DNA of 64,000 nt from Kribbella flavida DSM 17836 (lineage in GTDB: Bacteria > Actinomycetota > Actinomycetes > Propionibacteriales > Kribbellaceae), in NCBI RefSeq assembly GCF_000024345.1, contig NC_013729.1, positions 6,696,001-6,760,000 on the forward strand. The letters are read 5' to 3'. The position numbers were made by a program, and so were the translations under genes. Positions 18,817-26,036 of the stretch are shown here, piece by piece; the first letter of the stretch is position 1; every line of letters begins with the position of its first letter. Under the pieces are notes generated by a model that made no database searches, was not told the origin of the DNA, and saw nothing but the letters and a program-made list of their open reading frames with translations.

Positions 18817-19725
18817 GTGCCGGAACAGCGCAGAGGGTTCATCCAGGGGTTGAGCGCCTATCTGCTGTGGGGCCTCTTCCCGCTGTACTGGCGACTGCTC
18901 GACGAGTCCGGCGCGATCGAGCTGCTGGCCCACCGGATCGTCTGGGCGCTGGTCACGATCGCCCTGCTCGTCGTCGTACTGCGTCGCTTCGGTCAGGTCC
19001 GGGCACTGCTGGCCGAGCCGCGCCGCCGGTGGCCGCTGATCGCCGGGTCTGTGCTGATCTCGGTCAACTGGGGCGTCTACATCTGGGGCGTCGAGCAGAA
19101 CCGGGTCGTGGAGACCTCGCTCGGCTACTTCATCACTCCGTTGTTCACCGTGCTGCTCGGTGTCTTCGTGCTCGGCGAGCGGTTGCGCGTCCTGCAGTGG
19201 ACCGCGTTGGCGATCGCCTTCGTCGCCGTCGTCGGCCTGACGATCGAGGCCGGGCAGCCGCCGTGGATCGCGCTCGCGCTGACCTTGTCGTTCGGCTTCT
19301 ACGGGCTGGCGAAGAAGAAGGCCGGCGCCGGGGCGCTGGAGGGCATGGCGGTCGAGTCGGCCACGATGGCGCCGGTCGCGCTGATCGCGATCGTGGTGAT
19401 GGCGCTGCACGGGCAGTCGACGGTGACCGGGCAAGGACCCGGCTACCTGGTCCTGGTGCTGCTGACCGGGCCGATCACCGCCGTACCGCTGCTGCTGTTC
19501 GGTGCGGCCGCGACCCGGATCTCGATGACCACGCTGGGCCTGCTGAACTACATCGCGCCGATCATGCAGTTCGCGGTCGGGGTGCTGGTGTTCCACGAGC
19601 ACATGTCGTCGATGCGCTGGGCCGGGTTCGCGCTGGTCTGGATCGCACTGGTGCTGTTCACCTTGGACGGGTTGACGCGCCGCCGGCGGACGGTCTCGCT
19701 CGAGGTCGCTGCTACCGCTGCGTGA
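18817..19725 (+). CDS. rarD: RarD family EamA transporter
   Basis: The 302-residue protein has ten predicted membrane helices in two EamA repeats. The start GFIQGLSAYLLWGLFPLYWRLL, the ELLAHRIVWA motif and the SVNWGVYIWGVEQNRVVETSLGYFI segment are diagnostic of RarD, historically linked to chloramphenicol resistance. It may move metabolites or drugs across the cytoplasmic membrane, but the substrate is unknown. The GTG start sits at the predicted transcription start. The gene stands alone between divergent and PHO-regulated neighbours. Confidence 0.92.
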   Translation: MPEQRRGFIQGLSAYLLWGLFPLYWRLLDESGAIELLAHRIVWALVTIALLVVVLRRFGQVRALLAEPRRRWPLIAGSVLISVNWGVYIWGVEQNRVVETSLGYFITPLFTVLLGVFVLGERLRVLQWTALAIAFVAVVGLTIEAGQPPWIALALTLSFGFYGLAKKKAGAGALEGMAVESATMAPVALIAIVVMALHGQSTVTGQGPGYLVLVLLTGPITAVPLLLFGAAATRISMTTLGLLNYIAPIMQFAVGVLVFHEHMSSMRWAGFALVWIALVLFTLDGLTRRRRTVSLEVAATAA

Positions 19726-19771
19726 TCGTTCCACAGCGCTTCGCTACTGAGGTCAACCTAAGCCTTGTGAC

Positions 19772-19793
19772 GTTCACCTGACCTTCACCCCGT
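19772..19793 (+). promoter_or_regulatory. PHO box upstream of phoX
   Basis: GTTCACCTGAC and CTTCACCCCGT form two adjacent 11-base direct repeats, matching the layout of actinobacterial PhoP-binding PHO boxes. A third weaker TTCCCG follows, and GGTCAACCTAA lies just upstream at 19751. A -10-like TAGCCT is 17 bases further on. The gene it precedes encodes a phosphatase of the PhoX family, so phosphate-starvation induction by PhoP is strongly suggested. Confidence 0.75.
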
Positions 19794-19861
19794 TCCCGCT
19801 TCGGATCCCTAGCCTCGCGGCGACTGCTGAACCCCTTCACGCGAGAACCGGAGTACCGCGA

Positions 19862-21931
19862 GTGAGCCCCAAGTTGCTGCCGCTGATCAGCCAGATCGGC
19901 ACCCGTCACGGGTCCCGGTCGTTCCGCACCTGCGAGCTGAAGTGCGCGAACCAGTGTGACCACCCCGAGCCGAACACCTCCGGCAACGAGCACATCCAGA
20001 CCGTGCTGCAGACCGCCTTCTCCCGGCGCAACATGCTCAAGGCCGGTGCCGCCGGAGCCGCTGTCGCCGGTGTCGCCACACTGGCCGCGAACGTGCCCGC
20101 CGCCGCCGACTTCTCGACCGCCGCGAGCGGCGACCGTGGCAACGGCGCCTTCCCCGGCTTCGGTGGCCCGCAGGGTGAACTGACCCACAGCGTGGTCCCG
20201 CCGAACCGCAAGGACGACATCGTCGTGCCCAAGGGCTACGAGCAGGCCGTCATGATCGCCTGGGGCGACCCGGTCGAGTACGGCGCGCCGCGGTTCGACG
20301 TGAACCGGCTGACGCCCGAGGCGCAGGCCAAGCAGTTCGGCTACAACAACGACTACACGATGATCGTGCCGCTGCGCGACGAGCGGAAGGCGCTGCTCGT
20401 CTGCAACCACGAGTACACCGACGAGAAGCTGATGCTGCCGACCGGCCGGTACGACGCCAAGACGGTGGCGAAGATCGGCATCGCCGCGCACGGTATGTCG
20501 GTGGTCCAGATCGAGCGCGTCGGCCGCAGCGGCCAGTGGCGCCGCGACAAGCAGGGCAGCCGCTACAACCGGCGGATCACCGCCGCCACCAAGTTCGAGG
20601 TGTCCGGCCCGGCCGCCGCCGACCAGCGCGTCGGAAAGGTTGCCTACGGCACCTTCGGCAACTGCGCCGGCGGCGTCACCCCGTGGGGCACGATCCTGTC
20701 CGGCGAGGAGAACTTCAACGGCTACTTCGACGTGACCGGCACGGTGCCGGCGGAGTACGCGACCAGCTACAAGCGGTACGGCGTCCCGACGACGGTGACC
20801 AAGTCCTCGCGCCAGTGGAGCATCGTCGACCCGCGCTTCGACCTGAGCAAGAACCCGACCGAGGCGTTCCGCGCCGGCTGGATCGTCGAGGTCGACCCGT
20901 ACGAGCCGCGGGCGACGCCGCGCAAGCTCACCATGCTCGGCCGGATGAAGCACGAGGGCGCCACCACCACGATCACCGCCGACGGCCGGATCGCGGTCTA
21001 CCTCGGTGACGACGAGCGCGGCGAGTACGTCTACAAGTTCGTCTCCACCGGCAAGTACGACCCGGACAACCGCAAGCGCAACTTCGGCCTGCTCGACGAG
21101 GGCACCCTGTACGTCGCCAAGTTCACCGGCGACGGCGCCGAGGACGGCCTGTACGACGGCACCGGCACCTGGATCCCGCTGACCTCGGACAAGAAGTCGT
21201 TCATCGAGGGCATGTCGGTCGCCGACGTGCTGATCGACGTCCGGATCGCCGCCGACAAGGTGGGCGCCACCCGGATGGACCGGCCCGAGGACATCGAGCG
21301 CAACCCGGTCAACGGCCGGGTGTACGCCGCGATGACCAACAACTCCAACCGCGGCGGCACGTTCGCGGTCGACGAGGCCAACCCGCTGGCCAAGTCGCAC
21401 GTGCGGGACACCTTCGGCGGACCGCTGGTGGAGAAGTCCGGCAACCGCAACGGCTACATCCTGGAGCTCACCGAGGAGGGTGACGACGCGGCCAAGACCG
21501 GCTTTTTCTGGACGCTGTTCCTGGTCTGCGGCGACCCGGCCGCGCAGGAGACCTACTTCGGCGGCTACGACAAGTCGAAGGTCAGCCCGATCTCCTGCCC
21601 CGACAACGTCGCCTTCGACGGATCCGGCAACCTGTGGATCTCCACCGACGGCAACGTGCTCGGCTCCAACGACGGCATCTTCACCGTGCCCGTCGCCGGC
21701 CCGAAGCGTGGTCAGGTCAAGCAGTTCCTGTCGGTGCCGTTCGGCGCGGAGGCCTGCGGCCCGCTGATCAGCGAGGACGACAAGACGGCGTTCGTCGCGG
21801 TCCAGCACCCGGGTGAGACCGACGACGCGACCTTCGAGAAGCCGGCGTCGACCTGGCCGCACACCGACCGGTTCCCGCGACCGGCGATCTCCTGCGTGTG
21901 GCGCAAGGACAACGGGCGCGTCGGCAGCTGA
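19862..21931 (+). CDS. phoX: PhoX family alkaline phosphatase, Tat-exported
   Basis: The 689-residue protein resembles PhoX, a Ca2+/Fe3+-dependent phosphomonoesterase that releases phosphate outside the cell. A Tat signal lies unusually far in: FSRRNMLKAG at about 55-64, then a hydrophobic Ala-rich helix. Downstream are family segments such as LLVCNHEYTDE, NCAGGVTPWGTILSGEENFNGYF, GRMKHEGA and SCPDNVAFDGSGNLWISTDGN. The GTG start at 19862 follows CCGGAG ten bases away. A long N-terminal extension before the Tat motif is usual for this subfamily. It is preceded by a PHO box and followed by a strong hairpin. Confidence 0.92.
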   Translation: MSPKLLPLISQIGTRHGSRSFRTCELKCANQCDHPEPNTSGNEHIQTVLQTAFSRRNMLKAGAAGAAVAGVATLAANVPAAADFSTAASGDRGNGAFPGFGGPQGELTHSVVPPNRKDDIVVPKGYEQAVMIAWGDPVEYGAPRFDVNRLTPEAQAKQFGYNNDYTMIVPLRDERKALLVCNHEYTDEKLMLPTGRYDAKTVAKIGIAAHGMSVVQIERVGRSGQWRRDKQGSRYNRRITAATKFEVSGPAAADQRVGKVAYGTFGNCAGGVTPWGTILSGEENFNGYFDVTGTVPAEYATSYKRYGVPTTVTKSSRQWSIVDPRFDLSKNPTEAFRAGWIVEVDPYEPRATPRKLTMLGRMKHEGATTTITADGRIAVYLGDDERGEYVYKFVSTGKYDPDNRKRNFGLLDEGTLYVAKFTGDGAEDGLYDGTGTWIPLTSDKKSFIEGMSVADVLIDVRIAADKVGATRMDRPEDIERNPVNGRVYAAMTNNSNRGGTFAVDEANPLAKSHVRDTFGGPLVEKSGNRNGYILELTEEGDDAAKTGFFWTLFLVCGDPAAQETYFGGYDKSKVSPISCPDNVAFDGSGNLWISTDGNVLGSNDGIFTVPVAGPKRGQVKQFLSVPFGAEACGPLISEDDKTAFVAVQHPGETDDATFEKPASTWPHTDRFPRPAISCVWRKDNGRVGS

Positions 21932-21948
21932 CGTCCGAACCGCTGGCC

Positions 21949-21982
21949 GGCTGGGGAGCGACGGCGTCGTCGCTCCCCAGCC
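21949..21982 (+). terminator. hairpin terminator of phoX
   Basis: A perfect 15-base inverted repeat (GGCTGGGGAGCGACG and its complement) closes a four-base loop 18 bases after the phoX stop. No T-run follows, which is normal for actinobacterial terminators. It could also work on the opposite strand. Confidence 0.75.
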
Positions 21983-21986
21983 AGGA

Positions 21987-22067
21987 CCTGCACCACTCAC
22001 CAACCCGCCCCGAGCGCCGCGGAGGCGGCGTGTCGAGCACTAGGCGGGCTTTGGTGAGTGGTGCAGG
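21987..22067 (-). terminator. long hairpin whose 5' arm is the end of the DUF899 gene
   Basis: CCTGCACCACTCACCAA (21987-22003) is perfectly complemented by 22051-22067. After a two-base bulge six more bases pair (22004-22009 with 22043-22048), giving a 23-pair stem. On the minus strand the first arm encodes the last residues of the DUF899 protein and the stop codon lies in the loop. It probably ends the DUF899 transcript and sits directly beside the phoX hairpin. Confidence 0.65.
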
Positions 22068-22837
22068 TTCACCTGAGCCGGACCTGCTGTGCCGAGGTCG
22101 TCCGAGCGGCCGGCTTCCACGCGGGACCACTGGGCGATGGGGCGGCCGTTCATGCGGTGGTAGTGGGCGCCGTCGCCGTTGCGCCACGACTGGGGCCAGC
22201 CACTCGGGGAGTCCTCGTGCGGTTCCTGCCGGCCGTACACGGTGAGGTCCATCAGCGCGTAGCTGTTGTCCATCACCTCGACGCCGCGACCGGTGGTCCA
22301 GTACGTCTCGAACACCCGGTCACCGTCACGGACGTAGCAGACCAGGTGCATCATGCCGACGACCCGCCCGACAAGCAGCTTCTCCGTGGAGGGCTCGGCG
22401 GAGTACCACGGCATGGTCCAGCCCATGAAGTCCCGGTACCGGCTGCTCTCGGCGTACGGACCCTGGCAGAACACGGCGTACGTGATGTCGCGCGAGTGCA
22501 GGTAGGCCAGTTCGGCGACCTGGGTGTTGCACCAGGTGCAGCCCGCGCACTGCTCGTGGGCGGGGTGACCGGCATGCCACATGGAGAAGTAGGCGATGAG
22601 TTGCCTGCGGCCCTCGAACGCGTCGAGCAGGGTGACTGGTCCGTCCGGGCCGGTCAGCTCCAGCGTCGCGTCCACCTCGACCATCGGTAGCCGGCGACGG
22701 TCCGCCGCGATCGCGACCTCCTCCCGCGTAAGCGCCTTTTCCCGGGCCCGCAACCGGGCGACCTCGGCCTCGAACGCGGCGCGGTCGGCGACCGGCGGCA
22801 GGGCGATGACATCGTCTGTGCTCGTTTGCTGCGTCAT
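22040..22837 (-). CDS. DUF899 family thioredoxin-like protein
   Basis: The 265-residue protein belongs to DUF899. The family has a thioredoxin-like fold with EQCAGCTWCNTQVAEL, containing CxxC-type cysteines, and a C-terminal MDLTVYGRQE and SWRNGDGAHYHRMNGRPIAQW signature. The role is unknown; a redox function is plausible. The ATG at 22837 was preferred to an upstream in-frame start at 22900, which would overlap the Rrf2 promoter. It is divergent from the Rrf2 regulator gene, 77 bases away, and convergent with phoX. Confidence 0.87.
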   Translation of the reverse strand: MTQQTSTDDVIALPPVADRAAFEAEVARLRAREKALTREEVAIAADRRRLPMVEVDATLELTGPDGPVTLLDAFEGRRQLIAYFSMWHAGHPAHEQCAGCTWCNTQVAELAYLHSRDITYAVFCQGPYAESSRYRDFMGWTMPWYSAEPSTEKLLVGRVVGMMHLVCYVRDGDRVFETYWTTGRGVEVMDNSYALMDLTVYGRQEPHEDSPSGWPQSWRNGDGAHYHRMNGRPIAQWSRVEAGRSDDLGTAGPAQVNLHHSPKPA

Positions 22838-22878
22838 GCCCGGTACGTCGGAGCAAGCGCCGGTCGCTCGACGCGGTC

Positions 22879-22910
22879 TTGACGGTTTGATCCTGGACAT
22901 TTAGTATCTA
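22879..22910 (+). promoter_or_regulatory. rrf2 promoter with overlapping operator, leaderless
   Basis: TTGACG (22879-22884) and TAGTAT (22902-22907) are 17 bases apart, and the predicted transcript start is at or next to the ATG at 22915. The motif TGGACATTTAGTATCTA (22894-22910) covers the -10. A close copy lies before the cupin gene. This fits autoregulation by the Rrf2 protein. Confidence 0.7.
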
Positions 22911-22914
22911 GGTT

Positions 22915-23397
22915 ATGAAGATGAACGAGGGCGTCGAGTGGGGCATGCACACCTGCGTGAACCTCAGCTGGATGCCCGGCGAGGCACTGCCGGCCAAGAA
23001 GCTCGCCGCCTTCTACGAGCTTCCCACGGCGTACCTGAACAAGCAGCTGCAAGCGCTCACCCGGGCCGGAATCCTCTCTTCGACCTCCGGCCCCAAAGGC
23101 GGCTTCCAGCTCGCCCGGCCGACCGACCGGATCACCCTGCTCGACATCGTCGTCGCCATCGACGGACCCGACGAGGCGTTCCGCTGCACCGAGATCCTCA
23201 AGGCCGGACCAGGCGCCGACCCGCGGGAGGACTACCGCACGACCTGCCTGATCTCCCAGGCGATGCGCCAGGCCGAGCTGGTCTACCGGCGCGAACTGGC
23301 CGCCCGCACGATCGCCGACATCGTCGCCGACGTCGAGCGGCAGTTCCCGCGGTCGCCGGAGAGCACCCGCGCCTGGTTCGCCAACCTGAAGTCCTGA
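22915..23397 (+). CDS. Rrf2 family transcriptional regulator
   Basis: The 160-residue protein has the Rrf2 winged helix: GMHTCVNLSWMPGEALPAKKLAAFYELPTAYLNKQLQ followed in the wing by SGPKGGFQLARP. Rrf2 proteins often sense redox state or iron-sulfur clusters through three Cys in the region after the wing. Here only two remain at that place (FRCTEIL and TTCLISQ), so classical cluster binding is doubtful. Two starts six bases apart are possible (22915, 22921). It probably represses itself and the cupin gene through the shared site. Confidence 0.9.
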   Translation: MKMNEGVEWGMHTCVNLSWMPGEALPAKKLAAFYELPTAYLNKQLQALTRAGILSSTSGPKGGFQLARPTDRITLLDIVVAIDGPDEAFRCTEILKAGPGADPREDYRTTCLISQAMRQAELVYRRELAARTIADIVADVERQFPRSPESTRAWFANLKS

Positions 23398-23417
23398 GCT
23401 GTTTCAGGACTCGATTC

Positions 23418-23434
23418 TGGACATCCAATATCCA
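23418..23434 (+). promoter_or_regulatory. second copy of the Rrf2 operator motif, before the cupin gene
   Basis: TGGACATCCAATATCCA matches the site at 22894-22910 at 13 of 17 positions and is an imperfect palindrome (GGACAT and ATATCC around CCA). It lies 17 bases before the cupin start, just upstream of its AAGGAG ribosome site. Confidence 0.6.
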
Positions 23435-23450
23435 ATTAAGGAGCACTGTC

Positions 23451-23915
23451 ATGACCACCACCCCGATCGTCGTCCGCGCCGCCCAGGCCGAGGTGCTCAG
23501 CGCCAGCGGCGTCACGCTGCTCGCCGACACCCCCGCCACCGACGGCCACCTGACCAGCCACCGGTCGGTCTTCCAGCCGGGCAAGGAAGGTGCTCCCCCG
23601 CACCTGCACCGCGAGGCGTCCGAGCTGTTCTACATCCTGTCCGGCAGCCTGCGCGTACTGACCGGCGAGCAGCTGATCACGCTCGACCAGGGCGACTTCC
23701 TCGTCGTACCGCCGAACACGCCGCACGCCTTCGAGGCGGCCGGCGGCGACCAGACCGAGGTGCTCTTCGTACTCACCCACGCCAAGCCGCGCTTCGACTA
23801 CTACCGCCTGCTCGAAGGCGTCTACCGCGGCGAGACCGACCCCGCGGTACTCGCCACCACCAGCGACCAGTTCGACAACCACTACGTCGACAGCCCGACC
23901 TGGAAGAACCGCTGA
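23451..23915 (+). CDS. cupin domain protein
   Basis: The 154-residue protein is a single cupin. Motif 1 is visible as PPHLHREASELFYILSGSLRV, with two His and a Glu that would hold a metal, and motif 2 as GDFLVVPPNTPHAF with the last His. Such small cupins include quercetinase-like dioxygenases and sugar-binding regulators, and the substrate is unknown. AAGGAG lies seven bases before the ATG. It follows the Rrf2 gene on the same strand, separated by the second operator copy, and is probably controlled by it. Confidence 0.88.
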   Translation: MTTTPIVVRAAQAEVLSASGVTLLADTPATDGHLTSHRSVFQPGKEGAPPHLHREASELFYILSGSLRVLTGEQLITLDQGDFLVVPPNTPHAFEAAGGDQTEVLFVLTHAKPRFDYYRLLEGVYRGETDPAVLATTSDQFDNHYVDSPTWKNR

Positions 23916-24113
23916 GCCCCGTACTCCCGCTGGAGCAGGCCCTGCGGACGTTCGAGCAGATCCTTCGCAGGCCCGCGACTTCCTCGTCGCGCTCGGACGC
24001 GGCTGCCGACGCGAGGCAGTCCGGCCCTCTTCTTCGGCGCACTGGAGCGGATGAGCACCCCGTCACTCCCCTACCGCCAGCCGACCCCCCGAGGCCCGCG
24101 GCCACCCCCGCAC

Positions 24114-24287
24114 CACCTTGAGCACCACCCAGCCACCAACCGCCTTCACCGATGACCAGCCGATGCCCAAAGTCCCGCACTCCGGCAAACCCCGAGCCAC
24201 CCCGCCCCACCTTGAGCACCACCCAGCCACCAACCGCCTTCACCGATGACCAGCCGATGCCCAAAGTCCCGCACTCCGGCAAACCCC
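24114..24287. repeat. tandem direct repeat, 80 identical bases at a 94-base period
   Basis: An 80-base segment at 24114-24193, starting CACCTTGAGCACC and ending CGGCAAACCCC, recurs exactly at 24208-24287, and part of the 14-base linker is similar. There are two copies only and no spacer variation, so it is not a CRISPR array. Confidence 0.85.
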
Positions 24288-24426
24288 CGCCGCCCTGCCG
24301 CCGCCCGATCCCGGCAACCCTCGCCTCCACCCGGCCCCGGCCACCCTCGCCTCTGCCCCGACAACACTGGCCCCGCCCGTGCCGCGCAACCCCGCCCGCG
24401 ACCTCCACCTCCACCGGCCATCCCAC

Positions 24427-24491
24427 CCCGCTTTGAGCACGGGCCAGTCACCACAAGCTTCAAACGGCGACTGGCCCGTGCTCAAAGCGGG
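24427..24491. repeat. 23-base perfect inverted repeat hairpin
   Basis: CCCGCTTTGAGCACGGGCCAGTC (24427-24449) is perfectly complementary to 24469-24491 around a 19-base loop. It lies far from either gene end, about 510 bases after the cupin stop and 190 before the SRPBCC stop. It could be a terminator, the remnant of a small mobile element, or a structured RNA. Confidence 0.75.
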
Positions 24492-24683
24492 CCGATCGGG
24501 CGAGGGGTGCGAGGGGTGCGGGATTCGGATGGTGGGTGGGATGGGTGCGGGATTCGGATAGGTGGGGTACGGAGTTCGGATGGTGGCGGGCCGGGCGCGG
24601 CCTCGGCGGGTGTGGGCTGCGGTAGTGGCGGGGCCGGGTTCAGATTCGGTGGGCGGCGCGGATAGACAGGGCGCGCGTACGGG

Positions 24684-25082
24684 TCAGTCCTTCTCCAGCA
24701 GGGTTTTCAGGGTTTCGAGGTCGGCTTGTACTGCGGTGGCGTCGGCCTCGAACTCCGCGTCGGTCATCCCGGGCCGGCGGCGCAGGCTGAAGACGACCTC
24801 GCAGCCGGTGCCGTCGGCAATCACCCGCATCGGGTTGTACGTCGCCTCGCCGGTCGGCAGCGTCACGGTGTGGTCGAGCACACCGAAGGGGTTGCGGGGC
24901 GCGAAGCTGAGCTCGATCCGGCCCATCGGCGAGTCGGCGAACCACCGGTCGCCGACGCGCTCGACCGAGCTGCTCAGTCCGGCGGCCCACGCGGGCAGGT
25001 TCGCCGGGTCGGAGGCGTAGTCGTACACGACCTCCGCCGGGCGATCGACAACAGTGCTGAGGTGCCGGGTCATCGACGTCAT
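24684..25082 (-). CDS. SRPBCC family protein
   Basis: The 132-residue protein has the START/SRPBCC helix-grip fold, seen as RHLSTVVDRPAEVVYDYASDPANLPAWAAGL at the start, GRIELSFAPRNPFGVLDHTVTL in the sheet and a C-terminal helix with ADLETLKTLL. These proteins bind hydrophobic ligands or act as cyclases; nothing here reveals the ligand. The ATG at 25082 or the second at 25073 may be used. No clear ribosome site precedes them, so a leaderless message is possible. Confidence 0.85.
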   Translation of the reverse strand: MTSMTRHLSTVVDRPAEVVYDYASDPANLPAWAAGLSSSVERVGDRWFADSPMGRIELSFAPRNPFGVLDHTVTLPTGEATYNPMRVIADGTGCEVVFSLRRRPGMTDAEFEADATAVQADLETLKTLLEKD

Positions 25083-25279
25083 GACCGCGACGCTATCCGG
25101 CCGTCGCCGCCGCGGTCTTGAACGGATCGGACGTGGCTCTCAGCGGATTCACAGCAGCTTCTTATCGCCCGCGCGCCGTTTCGCGGAACGCCGCTCGCGG
25201 TCTCCGCCGTTGTCGATGGAAAGGTCCGCGCGGACGTCCGGGTGTCACCGGCGAGCTGCGGGCCAGGAAAGGAGTTCCG

Positions 25280-25900
25280 TTGACAGAGTTGATGGTCGCG
25301 CCGGAGGTGCACCGGGCCGGGCATCCGGACCCGGGCGAACTGCGCTACCCGGCGGACTCGCTCGTGGTGCTGGCAGGGATTCCCGGAGCCGGCAAGAGCA
25401 CGCTGCTGGCCCGGCTGTTCCCGGCCGGCAGCGACGTCCGAGTGCTCGACTCCGCCGCCGTCCGCGCACGGTGGAAGCCGGCGCTCGGCGCGATCCCGTA
25501 CCCGCTCTGGCGCCCACTGATGCACCTCGCGTACTACGTGCAGGTGCTGCGGGCGATGCGCGACGGCGGGCCGCTCGTCATCCACGACTGCGCGACGAGA
25601 CCGTGGGTGCGGCAGTTGATCGGCCGGGCCGCGTCGCACAACGGGCTGGCCGTCCACCTGATCATGCTGGACGTGCCGGAGGACGTGGCCCGGCTGGGAC
25701 AGCGGGCGCGCAACCGCGTCGTACGCGCCGGCAGCATGGCCAAGCACAGCAGACGTTGGCCCCGACTCGTCGAGCTCGCCTCGGTCGACCCCAGCCACGT
25801 CGTACCGGGCGCAGCCTCAGCAGTGGTCCTCACCCGCCCCCAGGCCAACAACCTCCACCACCTCACCTTCACCCCCGCCGCCCCCACCCCCACCCTCTGA
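25280..25900 (+). CDS. P-loop ATP-binding protein, kinase or zeta-toxin-like
   Basis: The 206-residue protein has a Walker A motif GIPGAGKST at about 36-44, then RVLDSAAVRARW, and a later PLVIHDCATRPW that could be Walker B. The RARNRVVRAG basic stretch resembles the lid of small kinases. It may phosphorylate a small molecule, and a zeta-like role is possible, but no antitoxin lies next to it. The start is the TTG at 25280 because AAAGGAG lies five bases upstream. The ATG at 25292 is too far from it. Repeat element A begins right after the stop. Confidence 0.75.
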   Translation: MTELMVAPEVHRAGHPDPGELRYPADSLVVLAGIPGAGKSTLLARLFPAGSDVRVLDSAAVRARWKPALGAIPYPLWRPLMHLAYYVQVLRAMRDGGPLVIHDCATRPWVRQLIGRAASHNGLAVHLIMLDVPEDVARLGQRARNRVVRAGSMAKHSRRWPRLVELASVDPSHVVPGAASAVVLTRPQANNLHHLTFTPAAPTPTL

Positions 25901-25967
25901 CCGCCAAGTTGTGGGTTATCCCCCGATATGACGACGGGTGAACCCACAACTTGCGGGGTTATCCCCG
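25901..25967. repeat. dispersed hairpin repeat, copy A
   Basis: CAAGTTGTGGGTT (25905-25917) pairs perfectly with 25941-25953. On the minus strand the element reads GGGGATAACCCCGC, then AAGTTGTGGGTTCACCCG, and later GGGGGATAACCCACAACTTG. This aligns closely with copy B. It lies immediately after the ATPase gene stop and before the convergent polyprenyl synthase stop. Confidence 0.8.
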
Positions 25968-26036
25968 CAAAATGCGGGGGGTGCGGAGGTGCGGCGGCGG
26001 GCGGGTGCAGGTGGCGGCGGGGGCGGGTGGGTGGGG

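Larger units (their letters stand above)
23916..24683. other. 768-base non-coding stretch between convergent genes
   Basis: No supported gene was found between the cupin gene and the convergent SRPBCC gene. Open frames here are low-complexity and lack ribosome sites. The stretch contains the 94-base tandem duplication, the 23-base hairpin, and at 24508-24650 a set of degenerate repeats built on GTGCGGGATTCGGATGGTGG (copies near 24515, 24545 and 24570). It may be a decayed or recombinogenic region. Confidence 0.6.

Noticed and set aside
24114..24287. CRISPR-like repeat
   Set aside because: There are only two copies with an 80-base identical unit and a near-constant linker, no unique spacers, and no cas genes.
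24152..24436. Short Pro/Thr-rich open frames within the repeat region
   Set aside because: They follow the tandem duplication, have no ribosome site, and have composition dictated by the CCACC-rich DNA.
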